64,000 nucleotides of DNA from Muricea muricata (taxonomy: Eukaryota; Cnidaria; Anthozoa; Malacalcyonacea; Plexauridae). Shown piece by piece: positions 1 to 31,200 of the stretch (position 1 is the first letter of the stretch; every line of letters begins with the position of its first letter). Position numbers and translations under genes: made by a program. The notes under the pieces are model-generated. The model saw only the letters and a program-made list of their open reading frames with translations, did not search any database and was not told the origin of the DNA. The DNA is taken from the NCBI GenBank assembly GCA_963855995.1, contig OY979730.1:9339300-9403299 (forward strand). The letters run 5' to 3'.

Positions 1-2135
1 AACATCCTTCAAATCTGGGCTCAATACGTAGGCTCTCTTTGATACCCATTTGCGAAAAGGTTCGAGTGAATGAACTAAGCGTAAAATCGTGAACTGAATC
101 TTAAGAGCTGTCAGTCTTGCAACCGGTAGCTTGCAGGTTGTGTCCTTTTAAAAATAATCTCCAGTTTCGCTTGCAGCCAGTGTCGAATACGACGTTCTCC
201 TTAATAAACACAGCTGAACCGCCCCGAGATTCCACTTGTTGCTTTCATTCATTCGCGACTGTAAACTACAAATGCTTCGCTGGGCTACCCCAATCCGTAA
301 CACACGCTGAAGATTACCTCCGCATGTACGACAGCCAATCAGAGCACGCGCTGCACAAAAGCACGATCAATTATGCAGGGCAGCGATTTCACGCACGCTT
401 TGATCTGACGCTTGAATGCGCCCGACGTGCGGTCACTGAGGATACGGGCTCGACGTTGTAATGTTGCCAAAATACAGTACACGGATATCATAATGGAAAA
501 ACCTGATTAGTAACACTGAGTCGTTGATGGGTAACTATGAAACCAGCTGCAGCGCCGGCCAGCAAAGGCAAAAAAGTTATTACTTAAGTAAATTCTACTG
601 TCTCTTCCGGAAAGTGTAACTAGGCATTTCAAAAGATTGTCATTTGTATATTTATATGCCGGACAATGCGGATCAGACGAGAGGAACAAAGAAGGCCAAA
701 GGTTTCGGAAAGCTTGCCCTGTCATAACCTGAGCAAGTTTACATGGCAGAGAAATGAAAACAGGAAAATTTCGCTCGGTTTTGCTGTCGGTAGATTGAGA
801 CTTGTGTCAACCAAGTGTTTGTGAGAGATTTGTAACCTGACATTTTGAAGGAAATTCTATGCTACGAGCTCAATTGACAAATACTTATCGTTGACAGATA
901 TCTTTCCTATTAACTTAAAACCATTTTTCAACTATGCTGTGTAGGCACAAAAAAAACCCAATTATCCACAACTGCTGAAATCTCTAAGACTAGGGAAATT
1001 GACCTGCATACAATTTAACAATTTACAGGTCGAAAACGGGATTGGTTCGGTTATAGGTTGGCAATTTACTGCAGAATTTACTGGGCTTCTGCTTTCGAGG
1101 CAAACGTTAAAAACGGCAAAATCTCGAAAGCGAAAAAAACCCAGCAGCTGTTCCACAATCGCTTCTCACAATACCTTGGACACGGTGACGCAAAATTCGG
1201 CCTGATCCGAAAGATAACACAAAAATTCATTGAGAAACATCAAAGAGTATTTGCAGAATCGTGCAGTTCTGCTCGCCATCAGAAAAATTAGCCATTGATA
1301 ACTGATTCCTTGTCAAGGCTGCATGCAAAGAAAAATATTAGGTTTAGATTGGAAAATCAAAACATCCTTGCATGCGAACATAAAGTATATAATGAACTTT
1401 ATATGGGCAGTATTTATATAAAAATTTAAATGACATTTTGCGATATTCTAAAATGTGGGCGGAAAAGGGAGGATTGTCGCCTATCAGTGCAAGATACGAT
1501 TTGCCATACATACGATCCTTACCATGGCACATGTGATGGAATAAACACGAGTAAAAATGTTAGATTTCAAATTTGGCCATGAGCAAAAATCTGGCATTAG
1601 CGCTCGTTTCCATACGCTAGAATGACAATCGTCCATGGCAATCGTGTCGTGTAGATAGATAAGCCTTAAACTGATTGTATATTGACTTCTGAGTTGCGAC
1701 AGTCCCTACAGTCACTGTTTTTAAACCATTTATTGCATGTATAAACATTCCTGTGCTTGATCAAACGGTCAGAGGTCCGTGCAGAGAAATCGAAAACGAG
1801 CTCATTGAAGCGTTCAAAAACAAACAGTTAAACCAAGCGGTTTATGGGCATGTTCACTGCTCCATGTACACCATATGGATTTTGCAGTGCCGTACATCAG
1901 GGAGGCGGAGGGGAGGGAGGGAAGGAGGGAATGGGGACACAATACAATCATTTAGCCATTATCATTATTTCGCAGAACCTCGTTACGTTAGTTTAGCCTG
2001 GGAAAATCAACATCCTGAAAAAATAGTAGTTTTGGTTTCTGGCCTCAGATTCTGAACTGAAACACTTGGTTCACCTTTCACCCAAATGTAGTGCATGCGT
2101 ACTAAGCTTTGCACACGCAACTAAACCAGGGATTC

Positions 2136-2310
2136 AATGTCGAAGAGGTTAGGCCGCTTGCCTTTCACCTCTGGGCTCACCGGTTGACTCACAGTAAGAA
2201 TTCGCAAACCCAGTTCTCGTGTGAAATAAGTATAGCTCAAAAGTCACCCACGAAAGTCGAGGGATCTGAGGTACTCCGGTTTCTTCCCACAGGGAAAGTT
2301 GACAGAGTTG
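2136..2310. repeat. SINE-like dispersed repeat
   Basis: Contains GGTTAGGCCGCTTGCCTTTCACC, resembling a tRNA-like A-box region, and a TACTCCGGTTTCTTCCC block that recurs, in one or other orientation, at 4345-4385 (GGAGTACCCGGAGAAAAC) and 12690-12730. I read these as scattered fragments of one short interspersed repeat family. Family name not known to me. Confidence 0.35.
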
Positions 2311-4334
2311 GTTGAGTGTCTCAATATGGTTTCACAGTAACTGAGTCACGCTGTCGTGGGGACCCTGCCCTTGTGACAAGGCTAATAAAAAAGCTAGTTC
2401 AGTAGTAACCCTGGGTTAATGTTCAACTCACTACTACGTCCTGTATTTCATAAAACTTTAGAAACCAACTTTTCTCTCCAAAAATTGAGAGTTTCTCTGT
2501 GGAAATTGGGTTCCCAGTGTAAGGGGACGGAAGGTAATGGCATAGCATTAATTTTTACCTTGTGTGCACGAAGTGGTCACCAATTACCAATCCAGTCCCC
2601 CAAGCTGGGAGACAATAAAGGGTTCGAGTCTTGTCAAGTTCTTAAAATAATCGAGAAGAAAAGGCTGGCTTTTAATTGACATCAGTAAATAGTAAGACGT
2701 TTGCGTATATTCTCTAATTATAGTAATTTAAACCGTAGGTACCTAGGATCCTGTATCGATTAGGCCTGTTGCAGGGTAACTATACACACCCAAGAGGAGA
2801 GGAAGGTAATAAATAAAAAATAATCAAAAACTTTCAATTTCAAGAAAATCACCATGCAAGCAACTTGTTTAATTTATAATTTAGGAAGTATTTCTTCACA
2901 AATCATGTGAAGATCAATAGCAGTTTTGGTTTCTAAGTTTTGAAATGAGGAGAAAATAAAGAAACTAAAATAGTGGTTAAGTTTAAGTAACCAGCGCTAA
3001 CTCAGCTTTGAAGAAGCATAAATCTTACTGGTCAAGATTTCGAAATATCGCTAATTTTTGCTATGATTTTCCTAACTATTGCCTTTATATGATTTATCCC
3101 ATAAAATATAGAGAAGATCGATTCATGGATAATGTACCATAGAAATGAATTTTGATTTTCTGTAATAATTTTATATCTCTACAATATATAAAATGTCTGG
3201 CAAATGTTTTGGGGGTCACAAAATAGCAACGCCCAATGTCAATAGTTGTATGGAATGTCTTCCATACAATGAATTCGCAAAACGGTATTTTTGCCAGAGT
3301 CCTCTGCGTTGTCAGACACTTTTCGTGTACAACACTGTTTTAGATAAATGTGCAAATGCATTTTATTTTGCTCATTTTGGGGTTCAAGCATTTTTGCAGC
3401 ACAATTAAAAACCCTTCTTTGTCGTATATAAACGAAAGCAGCTGATATTTACAGGGAAGCTAGACAACATTGCCAACTTTTTGTTTCATCAACTCTTTCA
3501 ACTGTATTTCAAACACAGCTGATTTTATTGCTTATTGTGTCACCGTGACATTTTTTCTGAGACTCCCGGTATTGATTTTCAATCTTTTTACCGATCTAAC
3601 CCAAATCATTGTTGCCTAAAATCACTTTGATGTGAAAGAATACGAATTCCAAATCAGAATAAAATATGTCGTTAGCAACCAATTCCAAATCGCCTTGCTG
3701 TTGCATTTATTTTAATTTAGTCCAATATAGTTAATCGGGCATCATATATTGAATTATCAGATTTGCCTAAAGCGCTTTATCGCACCAACAATTTTCTGCC
3801 TAAATTTGGATGTTTTCACGCTAAAATTAGTTGCGATCTATTTATGGGCACCGCGTCACCGTATATAATATCTTAGCAGAGCCGCATACAGCCGTTTTTT
3901 GGCAAGCTAGTGGGATTTCACAGAGTTTTACGGCAGCTGCGAACATCGGGATTAAAGGAATTGTTCCAAGGACAAAGAGGTGATAAAGGTCACGGTCAGT
4001 CACGTGGTTTAAAGTTGCCCGGATCGCTCGGAGACGGTCGCTGATTGGCCAGTCGACGGCAACGCGTTAATTGGATTCTTAATTGAATGTTTTGATGGTT
4101 GCCCTGACCGCAGAGCTGCGAGCATATTTCTAATCAAGCCAGCACATGGCTTTGAAAGCTGCGTCATGCTTGGTACAGGAAAGAGTTTATCTTAGGTATG
4201 ACACGCCTTTATCCGAAAGTAGAAAAAAATCTTCATATGAAACAACAACTATGAGGAATTTGTGATCTGAAGAAGCATTTCCAACGGCGTATTCACAATT
4301 ACCCGCATATATTTTCTTGCATATTACCTTGAAT

Positions 4335-4520
4335 GTGTTCATTTCAGGTAGGGAGGAAAATCGGAGTACCCGGAGAAAACCCGTCGGAGCACACGAGAGA
4401 TCAACTACGGGAACTCAATTCTCATGAAATACACACACCAGACTTGGTTTCAGTAGTGAGAGGGTCGACGCCGCTGACTAAACCCTTGCGCCGCCCGAGC
4501 GTCCTAATATACTATTCTAT
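4335..4520. repeat. SINE-like fragment with GGAGTACCCGGAGAAAAC core
   Basis: Shares the core with the repeats near 2.27 and 12.7 kb. The short open frame over it (4333-4545) shows no protein features. Confidence 0.35.
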
Positions 4521-6439
4521 ACTGATCGAGCGAATATCGGAATAACAGGCTTCGTAGCAGTATTGTTATGTTGCAAACTATTTTACCAGTTGTGAGGTCA
4601 TAAGTTTATTCATTTGCATATCAAACAATATCTTAATGATTAGAAGAAATATTTTGCAGTCTTCAGTTTCTTTCTATCTAAATGGCCATGAGTATCACCA
4701 TTTTTTAGGCCGTTCTTATGTTATTTTTTTTAAATGGAAAAGCTTGGGTATGTGGATGTTCTTCATTAGAAATTATTCGACCTACTGTAGTCACTGACAA
4801 ACTTTCTACAGGTAGCCCAGCGTTTGCTAGTGAATATAAACAATACGAACCCAGCATCATGGTCCATTTTAGTCACATCTCGCATTGAAAACGATCTTGA
4901 AATCAGTAGAACAGATGTGCAAAGCCATATCTCTCAAGCCTATTTTTTGATAGGAAAATTACTAATTAACCATTTCCTTTCCTAATCAAGACCGCAAAGC
5001 ATGCGTGGAATGCTTCGAGGGGCAGTACGATAGAGAGCACCCGCCATGAGACATGAAACAAATAGTTTAAACAACCTTTCAAGGCTTTTCCTCAAAGATA
5101 ATGAGGCATCTTTTATGTTTTGTTGTACAATTTAATTTTCCTGCTATTTCGCGTTGTCTCTCCTGAGTTGGAAAATTGCCACACGAAATGAATAAATTTA
5201 CACACAGACAGTAACAGATGTGATTTACTTTCCTCATCGTAACAAATATTTTGCTTTCAAAATCGTTTCATTGGATTAAAATTATGCAGGAAAATCATCA
5301 CTTAAGCGAATAAGCCATTGCTTCTTTTGTTTCGATAGTAATTACTTCACTGACGTGCTGAAGTACCAGCAGAAGTCTCGAGTTGCCCGACAAGCATGTG
5401 GTTTGTCAACGCACGACTTGATGACATTCAAATTTCCATAACGATCTCGACTCCACTTGACAGTTGTGTTTTTCTTTTTTTTCACTTGACAGTTTCTTAT
5501 TTTCATGAATACATAAAGCAGTCATATCGATTGGCAGTTATTGTCCAAACACTATAGCAAGTAAAACGTGTCGAGACCCTTAGACATTTAGGCCAATAGT
5601 TTATACTTTGGATTTTAGTCGGGTCGAATGCAATTCAAACAATAGATAACGAGCTAGAGGCCTAATTTCCATATTATCTATTGTCTCTGAATTACAATGC
5701 ACGCGAGCAGAATTAATATTGGAGGTAAAGACAGGGAAACATATGAGAAACGTTGGATTACATGGGTCTTAACGTATTGTATCTGTGTTCGAATCTTTGC
5801 TTGCACATGGAAACATATGTGAGCAAACTAGGACATATTGTTTTCTTTGCAAAATTTTGTCGGCATGAATGTGCATGAGTTGGAAAAAATAAACCAGCTG
5901 GTAGCAGCCAGTAAAGTGGATAAAAATAAGGCGCGGCGCGTTGAATTGATGAGTACGTGGCCCTAATTAATGCCATGTCCATTTGCGATAATGTGGTTTT
6001 CTGTTTTCACTAACAATTTTCTTCTCACTTTTTTTAGAACGTGCCCAATGCCGTTACCATCAGTCCTCTCGAGTTTACGCTAAGCGGGTGTTTAAATCAT
6101 GGTAAGAATTCCGTGTCCAAAATTACAGAAGTCAAACGCAAATATAATCCATATATACATACTTATACACATATATACATGCAACTCTATTAATCGTCAG
6201 TATTAGTTATTTACAAAATCATATAAAAATATAACAATAAAATTAAACACTTGCATATATTGTTCTACCTGATTGCCGTGTGGGAGTCGGATGGATTGTT
6301 ATTCAGAGAATGTTTTGATCCCATCATTAAATGAGAGAAATTGTTTATAAATCTCAGAGATTCCGGTAAACTGCTCAACAAAAAAGGCTCCACTTTAAAT
6401 TAAATAAATGAGCGGTTTGCTACTTTGCTTTCTGCTTTA

Positions 6440-7606
6440 AACGCATAGTAGACAATGTATCCCAGTTGAGTCCGCCCTATTCTGCAGTTTTTTGTAATTC
6501 TTCACTTAATGTTTTACCGAAGCCATCCCAAACAGGGGCACCATACAAAAAATATGGTTGCACTAAACCTTGATAAACTTGAATTGCTGTTTCTTTGGTA
6601 ACACAATCTATCATTCACTTGAGAGCACCAATACGCGAAGCCACTTGTTTCGTAACATTATTAATATGATATTTCCAACTTAAGTTCTCATCAATTGTCA
6701 AACCCAATGACTTAGTTTTCGAGGTTTTATGGATCTGATCCCCATCGACCCTAACTTTCAGATCGTAACTATCGATGGTGGATAGTCATTTTCGGGATCC
6801 AATGATCACAAATTCAGTGATATTTAGACTTAACCTGTTTGCCTCTAGCCAAATTTTAGATTAGCTAATTCAGAATTCATTAGCTTTTCTAGATCGGGAA
6901 TGTTAGTACTTAATGTTTGTAATGTTTGTATCATCAGAATACATCAGAAAAAACATACTCCGAAGAACAACATCTTGTAAACTCAAGATATGAGCAACTA
7001 GTTTGCGGTTATTTTTCGACCCTATTTCAAAGGTTTGACAATGACTTTGAAATAAAGCTATTAACAACAAGACAACAGTTTTGCGGTGACATTTCGACTT
7101 TATTTCAAAGTCATTGTCAAACCTTTGAAATAAAGTCGAAAAATCACCGCAAACTAGTTGCTTATATCTTGAGCTTACAAGATGTTGTTCTTCGGAGTAT
7201 GGTTTTTTATATTTTATTAAATTGTCTGCTGGTAAAGGCTATTAGGATACATTCTTGATAAACCCTCGCTCAAATAGTTAGGCAAGTCATTGGTATAGAT
7301 AAGAGAGAGCAGTGGGTCGATAATTGAGCCTTGTGGAACTCCACAAGATATCAAATGACTTTTAGACAATTTTCTATTTGCAAAGCATTCAGTTTGTTTT
7401 CAATCAGTTAAATAGGAGCTAAACCACATCAATGCATTGTCATCCGCACCATAACACCTGAGCTGTTGAAGAAATTTTGTAATAATGGCTTCGAAAGCTT
7501 TCTCTATGTCAACAAAGATAACTCTGTTGAGCAAACCATTATCAATATTTATGCACCAATCATTAATAGACTCTAATAATGATGTAAGATGCTCTAAATC
7601 CACACT
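6440..7606 (-). pseudogene. Decayed LINE reverse transcriptase, interrupted by a MITE
   Basis: Read on the minus strand, pieces of a non-LTR reverse transcriptase appear in order: FVDIEKAF (7499-7522 area), WFSSYLTD (ending 7400), CGVPQGS followed by a LxxIYTNDLP-like block (7265-7350), MYSDDT (6925-6945, a YADDT variant) and the thumb (SLGLTIDENLSWKYHI, then QVYQGLVQPYFLYGAPVW; 6530-6720). Stops and frame changes separate them, so it is dead. It is not the same family member as the intact LINE at 32 kb. Confidence 0.8.
6945..7252. mobile_element. Foldback/MITE inserted in the LINE YADD region
   Basis: Two inverted arms of about 111 bp (6948-7058 and 7098-7208) are nearly perfect complements around a spacer of about 39 bp. 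The block is flanked by an 8-bp near-duplication, GAATACAT (6937-6944) and GGATACAT (7245-7252), and splits the RT reading exactly beside MYSDDT. No coding capacity. The about 36 bp between the right arm and the right repeat lack a left-hand partner, so the exact ends are uncertain. Confidence 0.75.
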
Positions 7607-8838
7607 GATGCTGCGATAATAGACTACTATTATTCAAATAAGAATAAAATTGATTATAGACAATCCGTCAGCCTATAGCTTTTGCTTAATGTTGCGATCA
7701 AAAGTAATAACCAATGAACTCTATAAATACTGTAACGATAACTCCATGCATAAAGTTTTGGATGAAACCAAAATGGCGGCAAGAATTATAAATGTCATAA
7801 ACAGTCTTAATTAGCACCATTTTCCCAAACTATTCCGCGCTCCTTTTCAGAATGACTGAAATTTCCAAAATGGTGCCAACGGCGTCGAGGAAAACACTAG
7901 AAAGGTGCCGATCTTGAAAATCTGTTGAAGAAAGTCTGAGTTGACACATTCTCGTCTCCAGGCTACTACTTCAGCGCGTTTTTGAAGAAAAGAACAATGT
8001 TTAATTTTTTGCTCGTATTGTTGAAAGTTTTCAACAATATTGAACAATATATTGTAGAGCCTGAAACAGCTGTATCAATGCTGAACAATATCGAGGTAAA
8101 CATTGAACAATGTGGTGGGCGGCAAAATATTGTTAAGACTGTTTTCATCAACAGTTGCAGCACCTAGACTCCTAGAGTCCGATCTAGCTGGCTCGGTAGT
8201 GTTTATTTTGTCTGATGAGCATTTTAGTAATGCTTAAGAACTGAACATTAGCCAAAATTAAGTTCATGAAACGTTTGAAATGGCAGATCTGACAAGACCT
8301 GGCATTAACCTGCTCGACTCAAGGACTGCTACAATATATTTCAAAGTCAAGATGTACAAATTGTTGACTTTATTTATTGAGCCTATATGGCAAATTACAA
8401 TGTGTAGTTTATACGCCATAGCCAGCCGAACATACGAAACAAATTATGGTCGACGTCTGAAACTTTGAAGTACATGAGAAACGCTGTTTACTTTGAAGCA
8501 GTTGCAAAAACACTGTTCATTCTTCGGCTTGTGTGTGGCACAAGTCTCGGCGAACTTAGCAGCAGAGTCTTCGCGTTTTACAAGCCCAATTAAAAGCACA
8601 GACAAATATATTGTTCGATCCTACCGATGATTGAGGCAATAATTTAAGTGCATTAATTATGATTCGCTTAGCAAGTGTCAACAGATTCTGCGATCGATCC
8701 CTTCCCATTGGCTCTCGCGTTAATCACTTAGATTATTCGGCTGCGAGCAAGACAGTCGAATTAGCATTTCAGAAATTAAATTTTTAGCTTCAATGAAGAG
8801 AAATAGAATATGAAACGGTCTTAGTTTTTGCAGCCGGT

Positions 8839-8889
8839 ATGAGCACGGCAGCTTTTGAGAAAGGTTTCGGCTCGATTTGGGTTTTATAG
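8839..8889 (+). promoter_or_regulatory. Short upstream ORF before the PDE start
   Basis: An ATG at 8839 opens 16 codons and stops at TAG (8887-8889), 25 nt before the main ATG at 8915. If it lies in the 5' leader it could dampen initiation at the main start. The transcription start site is not known, so this is conditional. Confidence 0.35.
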
Positions 8890-8914
8890 TTCGGGAGTAA
8901 CACGTACAGCGAAG

Positions 8915-26847
<17,933 letters not shown>

Positions 26848-26879
26848 AGTTGTTTCTCAATTTCCCTGCACATCCAGAA

Positions 26880-28186
26880 AACTAGACACGATAGAAGTTG
26901 TAAATTTTACTGTCTTGATGCGCATATGTTATCAAAGCTTCCTGAAACAACTTACTGCAATCTTGTGGATAAAAAGTCTTGACAATCAACTTGCACGAAG
27001 CCTGTTGACAACTGGCAGTAGAAGTACGGTCATCAAGCCCGGGCAACCAATGCAAACACTTGGGACGAACACATCGATTTTGACGGATGGGAATTTTGCG
27101 TTACGTGGACAACGCGTATTTCATTTTTTCCTGATTCGTCTGCAGTCGCTCCTTTCATCAACTCATTTCCTTCAGGGGCAGCTGACAGTTCATAATGAGA
27201 TGATTATACAACAGAAAACGCAGAAAAGCAACCCGTCCAGTTCGGTAAGGACAGGTTAGATAATACGATAACAGGGGGGCGGTGGCATCAAAGACGTTTA
27301 GCCTAATCGGTGGATAAGTCAAATTTAAAAAGCATCTAACCTAAAACTTTCACATCATGTACGTAGCCAAATTTATAAGTTTTTAAATATTCAGTTTTAT
27401 ATGTGTCAGTTCTTCTCAGGTTAAAAATATTTAGCCCCTTAATTTGTTCAATGCTAAAGCTTGTTTTATTCTTTCGTCTTAATTAAGCTAAACATGCACC
27501 TTTGATACAACTGACCCCAGGGTACTAGATTACGTAAAGTTGTGGCAATCCTTCACTAGCTTCCGAGCAGTTAAATTAATTAAATAAATCGTCACATATA
27601 GTTTTATGAATTATGGTTTAATCAATTACAATTATATGTGTATCAATAACATCCTTTTTAATAAAATGGATAAGTGTGGATAAAAGTGCACGTGGTTCAA
27701 GTTTTTTGTATCATGTAGCCTATTGGGATGTCCAAATGTATTTATACCTAACCCCTTAACTGAACTAGGTGATCTGAAAACATGGAAAAGTGCCGGAACT
27801 AGTTGTCAAACAGAAATCCAATTTTCGAGCCAAACTATGAGTGATTAAAAACAGCAAAATGGATTTTTATTCGGTAGCTAGTTCCAGGCTTTTTACTCAC
27901 GGTCAGATCAGCTGAAAGCTATAATAATTATGATAACGTCATGGTAGTTATTTTCTGATTATGTGATTGTACACCGTCCATTATGTGATCACCAAACGAA
28001 TTGTGTCCATGATCCTATGATTAATCAATTTACATCGCATTCAGGACTCTCATTGCCCTGAACTGACGTGGCTACTCTGTTGAAATAGAATTTTTATATG
28101 ATTTGATTCTCAGTGCTTTATAACTCGTACTTAATGTATAATAATAACTCTAAACTACGAAATGATAAATATACTTAGCAAACATA
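26880..28186. other. Intergenic stretch between the PDE gene and unit A
   Basis: No gene seen. It contains a CTTGTTG-type repeat fragment (26880-27070), a TIR element (27272-27521), an imperfect inverted repeat (27771-27915), and the start of the triplicated unit. The sequence TGATTGTACACCGTCCATTA at 27964 recurs near 40630 and 54170. AATAAA at 27583 is a possible PDE poly(A) signal. Confidence 0.6.
27272..27521. mobile_element. TIR MITE (ATCAAAG..GTTTAGC ends), copy 1
   Basis: Left end GCATCAAAGACGTTTAGCCT and right end AGCTAAACATGCACCTTTGA are inverted repeats. The same termini appear at 30966-31185. It lies 425 nt after the PDE stop codon. Confidence 0.6.
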
Positions 28187-28192
28187 TTTATT
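28187..28192 (-). terminator. Likely poly(A) signal of gene A
   Basis: AATAAA on the minus strand, 36 nt beyond the gene A stop codon. Confidence 0.45.
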
Positions 28193-28227
28193 GTTCGTGT
28201 TCGTTCGTGGAAACTGTTACCACTGTG

Positions 28228-31200
28228 CTACTGGACAAGGATGTATCCAAATGCTGCAGTGTTCTTGTTGTTAATTTCACTGCAAATGACAATGTTTCCA
28301 CATGTTGTCTTTCTTATTTCACCGTCACAACCACGTATTGTCATGCCAAAACCTATGCACGAGTTAACACATCCCGTGCAGGCTTTGTTTTCTTTGTTTG
28401 CTTTCATTCCTATTCGTACTTGAAAACGGTTAGACTCTCTTTTAATACTAAACCCTTCTCGAATACGGTTTTTGTATAAAACCGAATTATCCATAAGAGA
28501 TAGCCATTTGTCCTTTCCAACGTTGGTATCTTTATTAGGAGTTTCGCTTGCGATCACGTTGAACAGCGAACTTGCTTGGTAGTCGATCATGATCCATTTT
28601 GTGACACCATTGACTTTCATTCCGAGGCATATTTTTCTAAACGGTGTGTTCCAGTAAGAAGCCAGTTTCGTTTGTTTTTCAGTCAATCCTTCAAGTCCGT
28701 CTTGAACTGCGTAGGTTTCCTTGTTTGTCCAGTAAGGTGAACTGTAGTTGAACTCATTCTGAAATAGTGTATACTTATTTATTAAAACTTTATTAGTGGC
28801 GTCAACTATGTTTGATTCGTGAGAAAAGGTTGTATGGGGCATGAGACTCAGGGAAATCCTAACTCTGGGCTACGCTAAATAGAAACACGAGTAACTTTTG
28901 CTGAGCTGATAGCTCTCGTGTGCAGCAGACCTAAATTCTTCACTGAAAATACCAGCTGGTATATCTTTACCTTGTTTCCATCTATTTTCATCACCAGTGT
29001 CCATCCTTCTGGCCCACACTCTGATATTTCAGTCATGTGACAGTAGACTTCATATTCTTCGGCTGAAACCTTTGTATTTCTCAGTGTGTAAACACCATCG
29101 CTGAGAGAGCTAAATAGCAGCAAACTAAGTAAATGTTAGAAAGTCAAGTCTATTTTTATAAGTCAAGTGAGGTTGGTGAGCTCTGCCGCTATAAGTCGAC
29201 TAGTTAGTGGTAATCTCAGTGGCGGATCCAGGGTAAGTCAAAATAAATTATAGCAGCTCAATTTTAAATTCAAAATAACTTTATAACAATGTCATAGGTT
29301 ATGAATTTCAAAAGAATAAAATCTAACCAATGAAGTTGCTTTGAAGGTATCTTAAAATGTAAATATATCCTAGAATGAGCTGTGGTAATTTATTTTGACT
29401 TACGCTAGATCCACCACTGGGTAATCTCTGGACAATGTAACAACACATGCAGAACAATTTAGGTTTCCGCGTGACAACACTCGGACCAACAAATTAATTA
29501 TATCAGATCAGTGGCGTTGCAAGGGAAGGGACTGGGGAGAGAGGACGAGTCCTCCCAGTTTTTTGACAGTCGATTTTAAGATTTTTCTAAATCTGAAGTG
29601 AAAAGGTTGGGGTTGCATTTCTTGTTCGTTAATTATAAATTAAGGGGGCACATATTTACGTCTTCTGCACAATTAATTTCTTTTGAAACAGAATCGAGTC
29701 CAACATTAAACCCGTAAATGGAGATCAAGACGAAAAGTTAAAATGCTAAATTTGAAAAAGATTGCATTACATTTCGACCAAAATATACTGATCAATATGA
29801 CCATTTCCCATGCACCTGTTCTGTATATAATTCTTTTTAAACGCATGGCCAAAATAAATATAGATGTTTTCAAACAATGTTTTGATTGTAGTCACTCACA
29901 TACCTGTTATTTTCAAACAGTTCTTTACAAGATGAAAACAGCCCGAGTGCTTGATTTTCTGAAACGAAACAAAAAGCAATTCACCTATAAACTCTCAATT
30001 TTTGCAAAACAAATTAGAATATCTCAAAGTAACGTTTCGAGTGAGTGTGGTACAGCCAAAAATACACAAAGATATATGGTTTAATTCACTTTATTATATA
30101 AAGTACAGTGCTTTATAGAGATTTCGGGCACTGATAAAACTGATAGTCACACGCGTGAGATTATTTATGACAATTTCACATGTGAAAATTATCGCTTTTC
30201 AAACAATCATTAATCATGGCCTCAAAAATACAGCATCTTTGATCACCTGAAACGATGCATGCGAAGTGAATTAGATGTTTCGAGAAAACCTTTCGTTGAA
30301 AAGTTAGAAGTGGAAACTAATAACCTTTGCGATGAAAGGCTAGAAGATGATAACCTTGACGATCAAATTTCTGCTTATATCGTTCGTGAAAGATTCTATA
30401 AAAATATGCTAACGCTTTCTTAAACATTACTTGATGGCGTTTCTTTCGATCTTGGTGGAGTGCTTGATGAAACTTGCTCTAGGGCAGTCTAAAAATAAGT
30501 TAACACTTAACAGTGTGATCATATATTATGCTGTCGTGATTCTTTGCAGAAGAATCGGAAATTATATATTGTTATATAAGTGCAGCTGAAGAAAGATATG
30601 AAGCCATCATAGATTGGAAGTTACATATTTCAAAGTTTTATTCCGACAGCATGATTCCGACACAACGGACAAAGAATTGTGAGATTAATTCTGTACAATT
30701 ATTCACGAGAAAGCTATTAATACATTTATATTTATATATGTATGAAGATGAAGAAATATATATAAACTCGATTATATATCATATAGTTTTAGTTTTATTG
30801 TACTTAGCTACGGCCTTTTCTTTTAGTTTTTTTTGGAATCTGAAGGTTTTTTTATGAAACTAAAGGTTAATGGCGCTATCCACCGGATAGTATGGACTTT
30901 TTAAAGCTTCTAAACAGGTTCCCTAAATTGTCACATCTTAAATTAACTTTGTCATTTTCAAGTTCAGGGGCCGGTTGTATCAAAGGCGTTTAGCTTAAAC
31001 GGTAGAGAAGTAAAAAATATAAAACAATTTTGCATGTTGTATAAAAAAGCCAGCTAAAGTCATTTGACCTGCAGAGAAGAACAATTATACAGTCATAAAA
31101 GTAAATCTTTATTCTATTATGTAAAAATGATTTTTAAATTTCACTTATCTACCGTTTAAGCTAAACACCTTTGATCCTGCCCCTGGTCACTGGTTTATCT

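Larger units (their letters stand above)
1..6439. other. Gene-free left flank
   Basis: No open frame here has domain-like content or flanking splice signals that make a gene. Two SINE-like pieces and a G/A-rich strand-biased patch (about 1897-1935) are the only structure seen. Confidence 0.5.

Noticed and set aside
117..461. 114-codon ORF at the left edge
   Set aside because: It opens at TTG, not ATG, and shows no domain, signal peptide or exon-like splice sites.
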